In this document: positions 15,823 to 24,552 of the stretch, in pieces
Numbering within the stretch: position 1 is the first letter of the stretch
How the letters are laid out: every line of letters starts with the position of its first letter
Assembly: GCF_015163075.1 (NCBI RefSeq)
Contig: NZ_JADDXU010000004.1
Coordinates: 248,001 to 312,000, forward strand
Reading direction: 5' to 3'
Source: Streptomyces justiciae
Lineage (GTDB): Bacteria; Actinomycetota; Actinomycetes; Streptomycetales; Streptomycetaceae
DNA length: 64,000 nucleotides
Program-made: the position numbers and the translations under genes
Notes under the pieces: generated by a model
Seen by the model: the letters and a program-made list of their open reading frames with translations, nothing else
Database searches by the model: none
What the model was told of the DNA's origin: nothing

Positions 15823-16554
15823 ATGAAGCACAACAAGGTCGGCTCCGTCATGACCACGGACGTCGTCCGCGCCCGGTACGGCACGCCCTTCAAGGAAGTG
15901 GCCCGGCTACTGGGCGAGCACCGCATCAGCGGACTGCCGGTGGTCGACGAGGACGAGAAGGTCGTCGGCGTCATCTCCGAGACCGATCTCATGGTCCGCC
16001 AGGCCGACGCCCCGGACCCCTACGAACCGAAGAAGCACTTCCGGTTCACCGCGCTCACCCGGCGGGGCCGCGAGCGGGCGGTGAAGGCCAGGGCCCGTAC
16101 GGCAGGCCAGTTGATGACCTCGCCGCCCGTCACGGTCTTCGCCGACGACACCATCGTCGAGGCCGCCCGCACCATGGCCGAGCACCACATCGAACGGCTG
16201 CCCGTCCTCGACGAGGAACAGCGCCTGGTCGGCATCGTCACCCGCCGCGACCTGCTCCAGGTCTTCCTGCGGCCCGACGCCGGTATCCGTGCCGAGGTCA
16301 TCGACGAGGTCCTGGTCCGCGCCCTGTGGCTGCCGCCGCGCAGTGTCGAGGTGGCCGTGGTGGAGGGCGTCGTCACGCTCTCCGGACACATGGAGCGCAA
16401 GAGCGAGACGGAGATCGCCGTCTCGATGACCCGTCAGATCGACGGCGTGGTCGATGTCGTCAGCAAGCTCAGCTACCGCCTGGACGACTCCCACGTGGAG
16501 CCCGCGGCACAGGCACTGCACGGCGTCGGCGACGACTGGCTCCGCAAGCTCTGA
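15823..16554 (+). CDS. CBS-pair and BON domain protein
   Basis: A 243-residue protein. CBS1 starts KVGSVMTTDVVRARYGTP and CBS2 starts GQLMTSPPVTVFADD near residue 95. Each has the hydrophobic VVGVIS or LVGIVT strand. A BON segment at about residues 165-225 reads VEVAVVEGVVTLSGHMERK. GGAGGGACAACG precedes the ATG, 12 bp after the ligase stop. The likely role is sensing adenine nucleotides in concert with the ADP/ATP-using ligase; this is inference. It is the second of four CBS-BON paralogues in the window. Confidence 0.92.
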   Translation: MKHNKVGSVMTTDVVRARYGTPFKEVARLLGEHRISGLPVVDEDEKVVGVISETDLMVRQADAPDPYEPKKHFRFTALTRRGRERAVKARARTAGQLMTSPPVTVFADDTIVEAARTMAEHHIERLPVLDEEQRLVGIVTRRDLLQVFLRPDAGIRAEVIDEVLVRALWLPPRSVEVAVVEGVVTLSGHMERKSETEIAVSMTRQIDGVVDVVSKLSYRLDDSHVEPAAQALHGVGDDWLRKL

Positions 16555-16592
16555 ACACAGCGACCCCAGAGACCGAGAGGAGGTGGACCGTC

Positions 16593-17090
16593 ATGACTGG
16601 TGGCGTACTGGTCGCCTACGGGACGACGAACGGATCCACCGCACAGATCGCCGAGACCGTCGCCGAGGTGCTGAACAAGGCGGGCCTGCAGGCGTGGGCC
16701 CGGCCGGCCGCCTCCGTCGGGAGCGTGGCCGCCTACGACGCGGTGGTCGTCGGGGGCGGGTTGTACGCGGGGCGCTGGCACCGGCACGCGCGCCGCTTCG
16801 TCCGCCGCCATCACCGCGCACTCGCCGCGAAGCCGCTGTGGCTGTTCAGCAGCGGACCGCTGGACGCCTCGGCGTCTGAGAAGGACATCCCGCCGGTGCC
16901 AGGCGTCCGGCGCGCCATGACCCGGCTCGACGCCCGCGGCCATGTCACCTTCGGCGGCCGCCTGGTGGAGGGCGCCGCGGGACGCATCGCCAAGATGATC
17001 GTCCGCAACGGGAAGGGCGGCGACTTCCGGGACTTCGCCCTGATCGAGGAGTGGGCCGAGGGCATCGCCGACGAGCTGACCAAGGAATGA
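16593..17090 (+). CDS. Flavodoxin-domain protein, HemG-like
   Basis: A 165-residue protein with an N-terminal FMN phosphate loop (VAYGTTNGSTAQIAETVAEV). VVVGGGLYAGRWHRHARRFV follows near residue 50, and LWLFSSGPLD near residue 82. This layout resembles menaquinone-dependent protoporphyrinogen oxidase (HemG) and related flavodoxins. GAGAGGAGG precedes the ATG. It lies between CBS-BON and Hsp20 genes in the ligase operon. A second member is at 28024-28542. Function as an electron carrier or protoporphyrinogen oxidase is possible; no heme genes are nearby. Confidence 0.88.
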   Translation: MTGGVLVAYGTTNGSTAQIAETVAEVLNKAGLQAWARPAASVGSVAAYDAVVVGGGLYAGRWHRHARRFVRRHHRALAAKPLWLFSSGPLDASASEKDIPPVPGVRRAMTRLDARGHVTFGGRLVEGAAGRIAKMIVRNGKGGDFRDFALIEEWAEGIADELTKE

Positions 17091-17100
17091 GGAGACAGCG

Positions 17101-17514
17101 ATGATCGAGCTGCTGCACGGCCGGCCGACCCTGCCCGACCTGTTCGCATGGGTCGAGACGGGGCACCCCGGGACGCACGGTGTTCCCGGACTGCACGCGA
17201 TCCGCATCGAGGAGCACCTCACGGACGAGGCCTACGTGCTGCGGGCGGAGCTGCCGGGGATCGACCCCGCCCGGGACGTCGAGGTCACCGTCGAGGACGG
17301 GCTGCTGACGCTGCGCGCCGAGCGCGGCGCGGAACTCACCGAGAAGCACCGCACCGAGTTCCGGTACGGCACCTTCGCCCGCTGCGTCCGGCTCCCCGCC
17401 GGGGCGAAGGGCGGAGAGGCGACCGCCGCCTACAAGGACGGCGTGCTGACGATCACGGTCCCGGTGCCCAGGGCGAAGTCGGGCACCACGACCATCCCGG
17501 TGCGGCACGGCTGA
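17101..17514 (+). CDS. Small heat shock protein, Hsp20/alpha-crystallin
   Basis: A 137-residue chaperone. After a short N-terminal arm (LPDLFAWVETG) the alpha-crystallin domain runs from about residue 35 (IRIEEHLTDEAYVLRAELPG) to YKDGVLTITVPVP, with the A-x-x-x-n-G-v-L signature as AAYKDGVL. The tail contains a TIPV motif of the I/V-x-I/V type used for oligomer contacts. AGGAG precedes the ATG, 10 bp after the flavodoxin stop. It holds unfolding proteins without ATP. HspX (Acr) is the hallmark DosR-induced mycobacterial homologue. A paralogue lies at 26092-26514. Confidence 0.95.
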   Translation: MIELLHGRPTLPDLFAWVETGHPGTHGVPGLHAIRIEEHLTDEAYVLRAELPGIDPARDVEVTVEDGLLTLRAERGAELTEKHRTEFRYGTFARCVRLPAGAKGGEATAAYKDGVLTITVPVPRAKSGTTTIPVRHG

Positions 17515-17531
17515 TCGGGGCTCGTGCCGCC

Positions 17532-17574
17532 CCGTCCGCGCACCCGGGCAGGGGAGGCCCGGGTGCGCGGACGG
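17532..17574. terminator. Hairpin after hsp20 operon
   Basis: An 18-bp perfect inverted repeat pairs 17532-17549 with 17557-17574 around a 7-base loop. It lies 18 bp after the Hsp20 stop and closes the ligase-CBS-flavodoxin-hsp20 operon. There is no U-tract. Confidence 0.8.
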
Positions 17575-17611
17575 CTGTCCGGTGAGAGGGAACCCTCCGG
17601 CGGGCCTGCGA

Positions 17612-17625
17612 GGACCGACCGGCCC
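17612..17625. promoter_or_regulatory. DevR/OsdR-like dyad upstream of alcohol dehydrogenase
   Basis: GGACC-GACC-GGCCC is centred 68 bp before the ATG at 17687. It has one difference from the sites at 5198 and 13011. Confidence 0.55.
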
Positions 17626-17686
17626 ATGCAGGGGTGCGTCCGGAAGGGCAGGCTGGAGCTGCGGGGGGAGAAAGGCAGGCATCGCC

Positions 17687-18757
17687 ATGAAGGGCTTCGT
17701 CTTCCACCGTCCCGGACAGTCCTCCTGGGAGGACGTCCCGGATCCCGCTGTCAAGGAACCCACCGACGCGATCGTCCGCGTCGACACCGTCACCATCTGC
17801 GGAACGGACCTGCACATCCTCAAGGGCGATGTGCCCGAGGTCCGCCCCGGGACCGTCCTCGGGCACGAGGCGGTCGGCGAGATCGTCGAGGTCGGCGGTG
17901 ACGTCCGCACGGTACGTCCGGGGGACCGCGTGCTCGTCTCCTGCATCACCGCCTGCGGACGCTGCCGCTACTGCCGGGAGGGCGGCTACGGCCAGTGCCG
18001 GGGCGGCGGAGGCTGGATCCTCGGTCATCTGATCGACGGCACCCAGGCCGAGTACGTGCGGGTCCCGTACGCCGACCTGTCCGTCCACCCGCTGCCCAGC
18101 ACCCTGGACAGCCCGGACGCCGTGCTGCTGGCCGACATCTTCCCGACCGCCTACGAGGTGGGCGTGCTCAACGGGCGGGTACGGCCCGGGGACACCGTCG
18201 CCGTCGTCGGCGCCGGCCCGATCGGGCTGGCCGCCGTCGCCACTGCCCGGCTGTTCGCCCCCGAGCGGATCGTCGTCGTGGACCTCGCCCCGTCCCGGCT
18301 GGACGCCGCCCGGTCGTTCGGCGCCGACGCGGTGGCCCTCGCCGGGGAGTCCCCCGAGCAGCTGATCGCCGACCTCACGGACGGTCTGGGCGCTGACGTG
18401 GCGATCGAGGCCGTCGGCGTGCCGGAGACCTTCGAGCTGTGCACCCGCGTGGTGCGGCCCGGCGGGCACGTGGCCAACGTCGGCGTGCACGGCAGGCCGG
18501 CCACCTTGCACCTCGAAGACCTGTGGATCAAGAACCTGACCATCACCACCGGTCTCGTCGACACCCACTCCACGCCCACCCTGCTGCGGATGGCGGCCGC
18601 CGGGCGGCTGCCCACCTCGTCCCTGGTCACGCACACCTTCCCGCTGGACGCCATGGCGGAGGCGTACGACGTCTTCGCCCGTGCCGCCGACACCGGAGCG
18701 CTCAAGGTCGTGCTCGGCGGGCCGCGGCACGACGTCGTCGCGGTCCCGGCGGCCTGA
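17687..18757 (+). CDS. Zinc-dependent alcohol dehydrogenase (medium-chain)
   Basis: A 356-residue medium-chain dehydrogenase distinct from the two AdhP-like copies. Catalytic-zinc ligands are C38 (TICGTD) and H60-E61 (GHEA). The structural-zinc motif is CGRCRYCREGGYGQC and the cofactor loop is VVGAGPIGLAA. ICGTDLHILKGDVP resembles the secondary-alcohol/formaldehyde-type dehydrogenases (Thermoanaerobacter-like Adh family). The substrate is unknown. It is a single gene after a terminator, with its own dyad upstream, and is followed by a separately controlled regulator gene. Confidence 0.93.
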   Translation: MKGFVFHRPGQSSWEDVPDPAVKEPTDAIVRVDTVTICGTDLHILKGDVPEVRPGTVLGHEAVGEIVEVGGDVRTVRPGDRVLVSCITACGRCRYCREGGYGQCRGGGGWILGHLIDGTQAEYVRVPYADLSVHPLPSTLDSPDAVLLADIFPTAYEVGVLNGRVRPGDTVAVVGAGPIGLAAVATARLFAPERIVVVDLAPSRLDAARSFGADAVALAGESPEQLIADLTDGLGADVAIEAVGVPETFELCTRVVRPGGHVANVGVHGRPATLHLEDLWIKNLTITTGLVDTHSTPTLLRMAAAGRLPTSSLVTHTFPLDAMAEAYDVFARAADTGALKVVLGGPRHDVVAVPAA

Positions 18758-18758
18758 C

Positions 18759-18794
18759 GGCCCGAGGGACCCTGCCGCAGGGACCGTTCGGCCT
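18759..18794. promoter_or_regulatory. Tandem DevR/OsdR-like dyads upstream of GAF regulator
   Basis: GGCCC-GAGG-GACCC (18759-18772) and GGACC-GTTC-GGCCT (18781-18794) have centres 22 bp apart. The nearer one is 77 bp from the ATG at 18865. Confidence 0.52.
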
Positions 18795-18864
18795 CTGCGG
18801 CGCGCCCCGGCGCGCGGGTGAGGATGACGGGGCCGACCAGGAAGCAGGCACGTGGGAGGTGCCC

Positions 18865-20187
18865 ATGGACGCGTCCACCCGGCCCCCGCCGGCCGCGCTG
18901 CGCGCCGCGCACGAACGGTACGTGACCGTACCCGGGGAACCGCCTCGGGTACGGCTGCTGGTGGCGGACTCGTGGCGGCGCTGCGCGGCGGGCGTCGTAC
19001 GCCCCGACGGGAGCCGTCTGCCGCCCGTGCGGCGCACGGCCGGGGACCTGGCCGCGTACCGCCGCACGCATCCGCTGGCCGCCGTCCTGCCCCTGTTCCG
19101 GGAGCTGCTCGGCTCCGGCGCCGCGGACGACGGGCACGTGTTCGCCATCGGGGACGGCGACGGGACGCTGCTGTGGGTCGAGGGGGACACGGCCACCCTC
19201 GGACGGGCCGAACACATGCACTTCGCCGAAGGGGCCCTGTGGTCAGAGGCGCAGGCGGGGACCAACGCCCCCGGCACCGCCCTGGCGGTGGGCCGCCCGG
19301 TGCAGATCGTGGCGGGCGAGCACTACAGCTCCGCCGCGCACGCCTGGTCCTGCGCGGCGGCTCCCGTGCGCGATCCCGGCACCGGCCGGGTCCTGGGCGT
19401 AGTCGACCTCACCGGCGGTGGCACGATCGCCACGCCCCCCGCCTTCGCCGCGGTGCGCGCGGCCGCCCTGGCCGCCGAGGCGGAACTGGCCCGCGCCTTC
19501 TCCGCCCCGCCCGTCCTGCTCGGCCCGGACGGACGGAAGCCGAGCCGCCCGGAGACCGGCGTACGACTGGCGGCCCTGGGCCGGGACAGCGCCCTGCTGG
19601 AGCATGCGGGGCGAGTTCACCGGCTCAGCGCGCGGCACAGCGAGATCGTCGTGGCGCTCGCCCTCCAGGCCCGCGGCATGACCGGCGACCGGCTCGCGGT
19701 GGACCTCTCGGAGCGTGAGGTGCCGCCTTCGACCCTGCGCGCCGAGCTGACCCGGTTGCGTGCGGTGCTCGGCCCCGACCTGCTCGGCTCCCGCCCCTAC
19801 GCCCTGCTGAGCCCGGTGCGCGCCGACTTCGCCGCGGTGGCCGAACTCCTCGCCGAGGGGCGGGTGGACCGGGCGCTGGCCCGCTACCAGGGCGCGCTGC
19901 TGCCGCGCTCCGAGGCGCCCGTCGTCGTAGAGCACCGCAGGGCCCTGGAACAGCAGTTGCGGGGCGCCGTCCTCGGCAGCGGCGACGTGCGCTTGCTGCG
20001 CCGCTGGGTCGACGCGGACTGGGGCGCCGACGACGTTTCCGCCTGGCGGCATCTGGCCCGGAACCTGCCCGGCGGATCACCGCAACGCGCGGCCGCGGCG
20101 GCCCGAGCGCACGCGCTGGACGCCGCTGTGGCCGTCCCGCCGCAGGCCGGCCGGTATGCAGCGTGGTTGCAGCGTTCCGGCTCCTAG
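18865..20187 (+). CDS. GAF-domain transcriptional regulator, AcoR-like without AAA+ domain
   Basis: A 440-residue protein. The N-terminal half resembles the sensor part of AcoR-type activators, with SWRRC near residue 38 and a GAF-like domain at about residues 80-205 (HFAEGALWSEAQAGTNAPGT; AAPVRDPGTGRVLGVVDLTG). There is no sigma-54 AAA+ domain. The C-terminal half (LSARHSEIVVALALQ onward) looks like a winged-helix followed by helical repeats, as in several actinobacterial GAF regulators. GGGAGGTG precedes the ATG. The aldehyde dehydrogenase gene starts 51 bp downstream, so it probably controls aldehyde/alcohol metabolism. The ligand is unknown. Confidence 0.82.
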   Translation: MDASTRPPPAALRAAHERYVTVPGEPPRVRLLVADSWRRCAAGVVRPDGSRLPPVRRTAGDLAAYRRTHPLAAVLPLFRELLGSGAADDGHVFAIGDGDGTLLWVEGDTATLGRAEHMHFAEGALWSEAQAGTNAPGTALAVGRPVQIVAGEHYSSAAHAWSCAAAPVRDPGTGRVLGVVDLTGGGTIATPPAFAAVRAAALAAEAELARAFSAPPVLLGPDGRKPSRPETGVRLAALGRDSALLEHAGRVHRLSARHSEIVVALALQARGMTGDRLAVDLSEREVPPSTLRAELTRLRAVLGPDLLGSRPYALLSPVRADFAAVAELLAEGRVDRALARYQGALLPRSEAPVVVEHRRALEQQLRGAVLGSGDVRLLRRWVDADWGADDVSAWRHLARNLPGGSPQRAAAAARAHALDAAVAVPPQAGRYAAWLQRSGS

Positions 20188-20238
20188 CGTGCGGAGCATC
20201 GCCACGATCGTCGTGACGTGATCGGAAAGGGGACGGTC

Positions 20239-21759
20239 ATGAAGTACGAACCTCCAGGCAGGCCGGGCAGCGTCGTCGACGTAGCTCCCCGGTACGAGAA
20301 CTTCATCGGCGGCAAGTGGGAGGCACCCACCACAGGCCAGTACTCCACCAACCTGTGCCCTGCCACCGCCAAGCCGATCTGCGAGGTCCCCAAGTCCGGG
20401 CCCGAGGACATCGAACTCGCCCTGGACGCCGCGCACGCGGCGAAGGACGCGTGGGGCGAGGCCTCCACCGCCCAGCGCGCCGCGGTGCTGAACAAGGTCG
20501 CCGACGCCATCGACGCCCACCGCGAGGAACTCGCCGTCGCCGAGAGCTGGGAGAACGGCAAGCCGGTCCGCGAGACCCTGGCCGCCGACATCCCGCTCGC
20601 CGCCGACCACTTCCGCTACTTCGCGGCCGCCATCCGCGCCGAGGAGAGCGAGATCACCGAGATCGACAAGGAGACCATCGCCTACCACTTCCACGAGCCG
20701 CTCGGCGTGGTCGGCCAGATCATCCCGTTCAACTTCCCGCTGCTGATGGCCGCGTGGAAGCTCGCCCCCGCACTCGCCGCGGGCAACGCCACCGTCATCA
20801 AGCCCGCGTCGCCCACGCCGTGGTCGATCCTCAAGCTCATGGAGGTCATCGGCGACATCCTCCCGCCGGGCGTCCTCAATGTCGTCAACGGCCCGGGCGC
20901 CGAGATCGGCAAGGCGCTCGCCACCAACAAGCGCATCGCCAAGGTCGCCTTCACCGGCGAGACCACCACCGGCCGGCTGATCATGCAGTACGCGGCGCAG
21001 AACATCATCCCGGTCACGCTGGAGTTGGGCGGCAAGTCGCCGAACATCTTCTTCGACGACGTGGCCGCCAAGGACGACGACTTCCTGAACAAGGCCGTCG
21101 AGGGACTCGTGCTCTACGCGTTCAACAAGGGCGAGGTCTGCACCTGCCCCTCCCGCGCGCTCGTCCAGGAGGACATCTACGAGGAGTTCATGGGCCGCTG
21201 CCTGGAGCGTATCCGCGCGATCAAGCAGGGCGACCCGCTCGACACCGAGACCATGATCGGTCCGCAGGTGTCCAGGCAGCAGATCGAGAAGATCGCCTCC
21301 TACGTCGACATCGGCGTCAAGGAAGGCGCCGAACTGCTCGCCGGTGGCCACCGGCCCACCCTCGAAGGGGAGTTCGCGGACGGGTACTTCTACGAGCCGA
21401 CCGTCCTCAAGGGCCACAACGGGATGCGGGTCTTCCAGGAGGAGATCTTCGGACCCGTCCTCGCCGTCACCACCTTCAAGGACGAGGCCGAGGCCCTCGC
21501 CCTCGCCAACGACACGCTGTACGGCCTCGGGGCGGGCGTGTGGAGCCGCGACGGCGCCCGCGCTTTCCGGGTGGGCCGTGGGATCAAGGCGGGCCGCGTC
21601 TGGACGAACTGCTACCACCTGTACCCGGCAGGTGCCGCGTTCGGTGGCTACAAGGTCTCCGGCATCGGCCGCGAGACCCACAAGATGATGCTCGACCACT
21701 ACAGCCAGACCAAGAACCTCCTGGTCAGCTACAGCGACAAGGCGCTCGGGCTGTTCTAG
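20239..21759 (+). CDS. NAD-dependent aldehyde dehydrogenase
   Basis: A 506-residue enzyme of the aldehyde dehydrogenase superfamily. The catalytic cysteine is C301 in [11 protein letters not shown], and the general base is E262 in [29 protein letters not shown] is the cofactor-pocket strand. The second cysteine C303 next to the nucleophile is typical of acetaldehyde-type enzymes of the ExaC/AldA group. The ATG at 20239 follows GGAAAGGGG. It is followed by a DUF779 remnant and an alcohol dehydrogenase, giving an alcohol-aldehyde-acid pathway next to an acetate-activating enzyme and transhydrogenase. The likely substrate is acetaldehyde; direction in vivo is unknown. Confidence 0.95.
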   Translation: MKYEPPGRPGSVVDVAPRYENFIGGKWEAPTTGQYSTNLCPATAKPICEVPKSGPEDIELALDAAHAAKDAWGEASTAQRAAVLNKVADAIDAHREELAVAESWENGKPVRETLAADIPLAADHFRYFAAAIRAEESEITEIDKETIAYHFHEPLGVVGQIIPFNFPLLMAAWKLAPALAAGNATVIKPASPTPWSILKLMEVIGDILPPGVLNVVNGPGAEIGKALATNKRIAKVAFTGETTTGRLIMQYAAQNIIPVTLELGGKSPNIFFDDVAAKDDDFLNKAVEGLVLYAFNKGEVCTCPSRALVQEDIYEEFMGRCLERIRAIKQGDPLDTETMIGPQVSRQQIEKIASYVDIGVKEGAELLAGGHRPTLEGEFADGYFYEPTVLKGHNGMRVFQEEIFGPVLAVTTFKDEAEALALANDTLYGLGAGVWSRDGARAFRVGRGIKAGRVWTNCYHLYPAGAAFGGYKVSGIGRETHKMMLDHYSQTKNLLVSYSDKALGLF

Positions 21760-21798
21760 GGGGACAGGAGGCAGGGCTACGGCAGGAGGTGCACCGAC

Positions 21799-22053
21799 AT
21801 GCCCGAGCGGCTGCTGCGACGGAAGCGACCCGATGTGCTTCCCGGTGAATTCGCCGTGGGGGAGGGCGACATGCTCGTCGGCGTGGTGGCCGGCTGCACC
21901 TTCCACATGAACGCCGACCAGTACGAGTCCCTCGGCCGCCCGTTCTACGTCCTGGACGTCGAAGCGGGCACGCCGGGCGGCTTCTCCCTCGCGGCCGGGG
22001 ACGGGCTGCGTTTCGTCACACGCGTCAAGGCGCCACGATGCCACACCAGTTGA
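21799..22053 (+). CDS. DUF779 protein, N-terminally truncated
   Basis: An 84-residue protein that matches the C-terminal two-thirds of DUF779 as remembered: GEFAVGEGDMLVGVV, then QYESLGRPFYVLDVEAG and GGFSLAAGDGLRFVTRV. Intact members are about 120 residues and carry a cysteine-rich GGCCDGS segment near the N-terminus. That segment is absent here, and the first 12 residues are arginine-rich and unlike the family. Only 39 bp separate it from the aldehyde dehydrogenase, too little to hold the missing part. AGGAGG precedes the ATG, so it is probably translated. DUF779 genes are commonly partners of aldehyde dehydrogenases; the function is unknown. Confidence 0.75.
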   Translation: MPERLLRRKRPDVLPGEFAVGEGDMLVGVVAGCTFHMNADQYESLGRPFYVLDVEAGTPGGFSLAAGDGLRFVTRVKAPRCHTS

Positions 22054-22063
22054 GGAGCGGAAC

Positions 22064-23077
22064 ATGAAGGCAGCAGTCGTCACCGACTTCGGCAAGCCGC
22101 TGGAGATCCAGGACCGGCCCGTGCCCGAGCCCGGCCCCGGCCAGGTGCTCGTCCGCATGGAGGCCTCCGGGGTCTGCCACACCGACATCCACGCCGCGCA
22201 CGGCGACTGGCCGGTCAAGCCGCAGCCGCCCTTCGTCCCCGGCCACGAGGGCATCGGCCCAGTCGCGGCCGTCGGCGCGGGCGTGCCCGAGGCACTCGTC
22301 GGCAAGCGGGTCGCCGTCCCGTGGCTCGGCTCGTCGTGCGGCACCTGCCGCTACTGCGTCTCCGGCTGGGAGACCCTGTGCGAGTCCCAGGTCAACTCCG
22401 GCTACTCCGTGGACGGTTGCTACGCCGAGTACGCCGTCGCGGACGCGGGCGCGGTAGTGGTCGTCCCCGACGGGGTGACCTCCTTCGACGCGGCCCCCCT
22501 GACCTGCGCGGGTGTCACCACGTACAAGGCGATCAAGGTCGCCCGCGTGACCCCGGCCGAACGCGTCGCCGTCTTCGGCATCGGTGGACTCGGCCACCTC
22601 GCGCTCCAGTACGCGCGGCTCGTCGGCGGCTTCGTCACCGCGGTCGACCTCGAACCCGACAAGCTCGGCCTCGCCCACCGGCTCGGCGCCGACCAGATCG
22701 TCAACGCGCGCACCCACGACCCCGTCGAGGAGATCCGGAAGGCCGGCGGCGCGGACGTCGCCGTCGTGCTCGCCGCCGCGCCCAGGGCGTTCGAGCAGGC
22801 CTACCGGTCCCTCAACCGCGGCGGACGCCTGGTCATGGTCGCCCTGCCCGCCGACGACGCCTCCATCGACGTACCGATCTTCGAGACCGTGCTCGGCGGG
22901 ATCTCCGTCATCGGCTCCATCGTCGGCACCCGCCAGGACCTCGCCGAGGTCTTCGCCCTGCACGCCGCCGGACGCACCCAGGTCATCGCCGAACCACGGC
23001 GCCTGGACCAGGTCAACGAATCCTTCGACGAGGTGCTCGGCGGCCGGGCCGAGGCACGGCTCGTCTTCCAGTTCTGA
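22064..23077 (+). CDS. adhP: Zinc-dependent alcohol dehydrogenase, AdhP-like
   Basis: A 337-residue paralogue of the enzyme at 10394-11416. Catalytic-zinc ligands are C38 (SGVCHTD), H61-E62 (GHEG) and the cysteine in LTCAGVTTYK. Structural-zinc cysteines are in CGTCRYCVSGWETLC, and the cofactor loop is GIGGLGHLA. GAGGAG lies 7 bases before the ATG, and the gene starts 10 bp after the DUF779 stop, so it is in the aldehyde dehydrogenase operon. It would interconvert ethanol-type alcohols and aldehydes with NAD(H). A hairpin separates it from the transhydrogenase genes. Confidence 0.95.
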   Translation: MKAAVVTDFGKPLEIQDRPVPEPGPGQVLVRMEASGVCHTDIHAAHGDWPVKPQPPFVPGHEGIGPVAAVGAGVPEALVGKRVAVPWLGSSCGTCRYCVSGWETLCESQVNSGYSVDGCYAEYAVADAGAVVVVPDGVTSFDAAPLTCAGVTTYKAIKVARVTPAERVAVFGIGGLGHLALQYARLVGGFVTAVDLEPDKLGLAHRLGADQIVNARTHDPVEEIRKAGGADVAVVLAAAPRAFEQAYRSLNRGGRLVMVALPADDASIDVPIFETVLGGISVIGSIVGTRQDLAEVFALHAAGRTQVIAEPRRLDQVNESFDEVLGGRAEARLVFQF

Positions 23078-23083
23078 CCAGTT

Positions 23084-23112
23084 CCGTGGGCCCGGCGACC
23101 CCGGGCCCGCGG
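23084..23112. terminator. Hairpin between adhP and pntAA
   Basis: A 12-bp stem pairs 23084-23095 with 23101-23112 around a 5-base loop, with one G-T wobble. It begins 7 bp after the alcohol dehydrogenase stop and ends just before the transhydrogenase ribosome site. It may be a terminator or may attenuate transcription into pntAA. Confidence 0.5.
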
Positions 23113-23128
23113 GGAGAGGCAGCAGATC

Positions 23129-24244
23129 ATGGCCACCGTCACCGTGGGAGCCGTACGGGAGAGGGCACCCGGCGAACGCCGCGTCGCCCTCGTCCCCGAG
23201 ACCGTCACCCTGTTGCGCCGGGCCGGTCTCGACGTCCTCGTCGAGACCGGAGCGGGGTCCGGCGCCTGGTTCACCGACGCCGACTACACCGCCACCGGCG
23301 CCGAGGTCGTGGAGGCCGACGACCTGTACGCACGGGCCGACGTGGTCCTGTGCGTGGGGCCGCCGGACCCGGCGACCGCCGGGGCCCTGCGCTCCGGGCA
23401 GACCCTGGTCGGCCTGCTGGAGCCACTGCGCCACCCCGAGCCGGTGGCGGACCTGCACCGCCGCGGCGTGCGCACGGTGAGCCTGGACCTGCTGCCCCGC
23501 ACCCTCAGCCGCGCCCAGTCCATGGACGTGCTGACCTCGCAGGCCAGTGTCGCCGGATACAAGGCGGCGCTGCTGGCCGCCGAGTCCTACGACCGGTTCT
23601 TCCCGATGCTGACCACCGCGGCGGGCACCATGCGCCCCGCCCAGGTGCTGGTCCTCGGCGCCGGCGTGGCCGGGCTCCAGGCGATCGCCACCGCCCGCCG
23701 CCTCGGCGCCGTCGTCACGGCGTACGACGTACGCCCCGAGTCACGAGGGGAGGTGGAATCGCTGGGCGCCCGGTTCCTCGATGTCCAGAGCCCTCCGCAG
23801 ACGGAGCCGGGCGCCGGAGTGGGGGGTTACGCACGGGAGTTGACCGCGCAGGAACAGCACGATCAGCGCGAGGCGACGGACGCGCACATCGCGCGCTCCG
23901 ACGTCGTGATCACGACCGCCCAGGTCCCGGGCCGCCGGCCCCCGCTCCTGGTGAGCGCGGCGGCCCTGGAGCGGATGAAGCCCGGCTCGGTCGTCGTCGA
24001 CCTGGCGGCCGGCGAACTCGGCGGCAACGTCGAGGGCTCCGAGCCCGACAAGACGGACGTCCTCGACAACGGGGTGACCGTGATCGGGGCCGGCCGGCTG
24101 CCGTCCGCGATGGCCACCGCCGCGTCCACGGCGTACGCCCGCAACCTCGTCGCGCTCCTGCGCCACCTGGTGCGCGACGGCGAGCTGGTTCTCGACCCGG
24201 CCGACGAGATCACGGGAGCCCTGATGGGAGGCGGACCGTCATGA
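23129..24244 (+). CDS. pntAA: NAD(P) transhydrogenase subunit alpha part 1 (dI)
   Basis: A 371-residue soluble NAD(H)-binding subunit. It starts TVGAVRERAPGERRVALVPE, typical of PntA and alanine dehydrogenase folds. The Rossmann loop VLGAGVAGLQAIATARRLGA is near residue 172, followed by AYDVRPESRGEVESLGA. GGGGAG precedes the ATG. The stop overlaps the start of the next gene (ATGA). With pntAB and pntB it forms the three-subunit proton-translocating transhydrogenase, which moves hydride between NADH and NADP. Next to NAD-linked dehydrogenases and a probable NADP-linked hydrogenase, it could equalise the two cofactor pools. Confidence 0.95.
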   Translation: MATVTVGAVRERAPGERRVALVPETVTLLRRAGLDVLVETGAGSGAWFTDADYTATGAEVVEADDLYARADVVLCVGPPDPATAGALRSGQTLVGLLEPLRHPEPVADLHRRGVRTVSLDLLPRTLSRAQSMDVLTSQASVAGYKAALLAAESYDRFFPMLTTAAGTMRPAQVLVLGAGVAGLQAIATARRLGAVVTAYDVRPESRGEVESLGARFLDVQSPPQTEPGAGVGGYARELTAQEQHDQREATDAHIARSDVVITTAQVPGRRPPLLVSAAALERMKPGSVVVDLAAGELGGNVEGSEPDKTDVLDNGVTVIGAGRLPSAMATAASTAYARNLVALLRHLVRDGELVLDPADEITGALMGGGPS

Positions 24245-24552
24245 ACGACCTCGACCTGCTCACCGCGATCACCGTGTTCGTGCTGAGCGTGCTGGTCGGC
24301 ATCGAAGTCATCAGCAAGGTCCCGGCGACCCTGCACACCCCGCTGATGTCCGGCTCCAACGCCGTGCACGGCATCGTCGTGGTCGGCGCCATGCTGATCG
24401 CCGCCGAGTCGCACACCTGGGTCGGCTACACGCCGGCCTTCGTGGCGATGGTGTTCGGCGCCATGAACGTCGTCGGCGGTTACGTGGTCACGGACCGGAT
24501 GCTGCGCATGTTCAAGGCCAAGCCGCCGGCCCACGAGAAGACGGAGGCGTGA
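24241..24552 (+). CDS. pntAB: NAD(P) transhydrogenase subunit alpha part 2
   Basis: A 103-residue membrane subunit with three hydrophobic helices (LLTAITVFVLSVLVGIEVI; AVHGIVVVGAMLIAA; AFVAMVFGAMNVVGGYVV). It is the split-off C-terminal part of PntA, which forms part of the proton channel. It overlaps pntAA by four bases (ATGA) and pntB by four (GTGA), so the three genes are translationally coupled. Family length is about 100 residues, so it is complete. Confidence 0.93.
   Translation: MNDLDLLTAITVFVLSVLVGIEVISKVPATLHTPLMSGSNAVHGIVVVGAMLIAAESHTWVGYTPAFVAMVFGAMNVVGGYVVTDRMLRMFKAKPPAHEKTEA

Noticed and set aside
12979..15831. A 950-codon minus-strand frame antisense to the acetate-CoA ligase
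   Set aside because: The translation has no family resemblance and no ribosome site. It mirrors the codon bias of the sense gene.
13047..17090. A 1347-codon open frame on the plus strand overlapping the acetate-CoA ligase
   Set aside because: It is an arginine/proline-rich shadow of the real genes in another frame. Only its last part coincides with the true flavodoxin frame.
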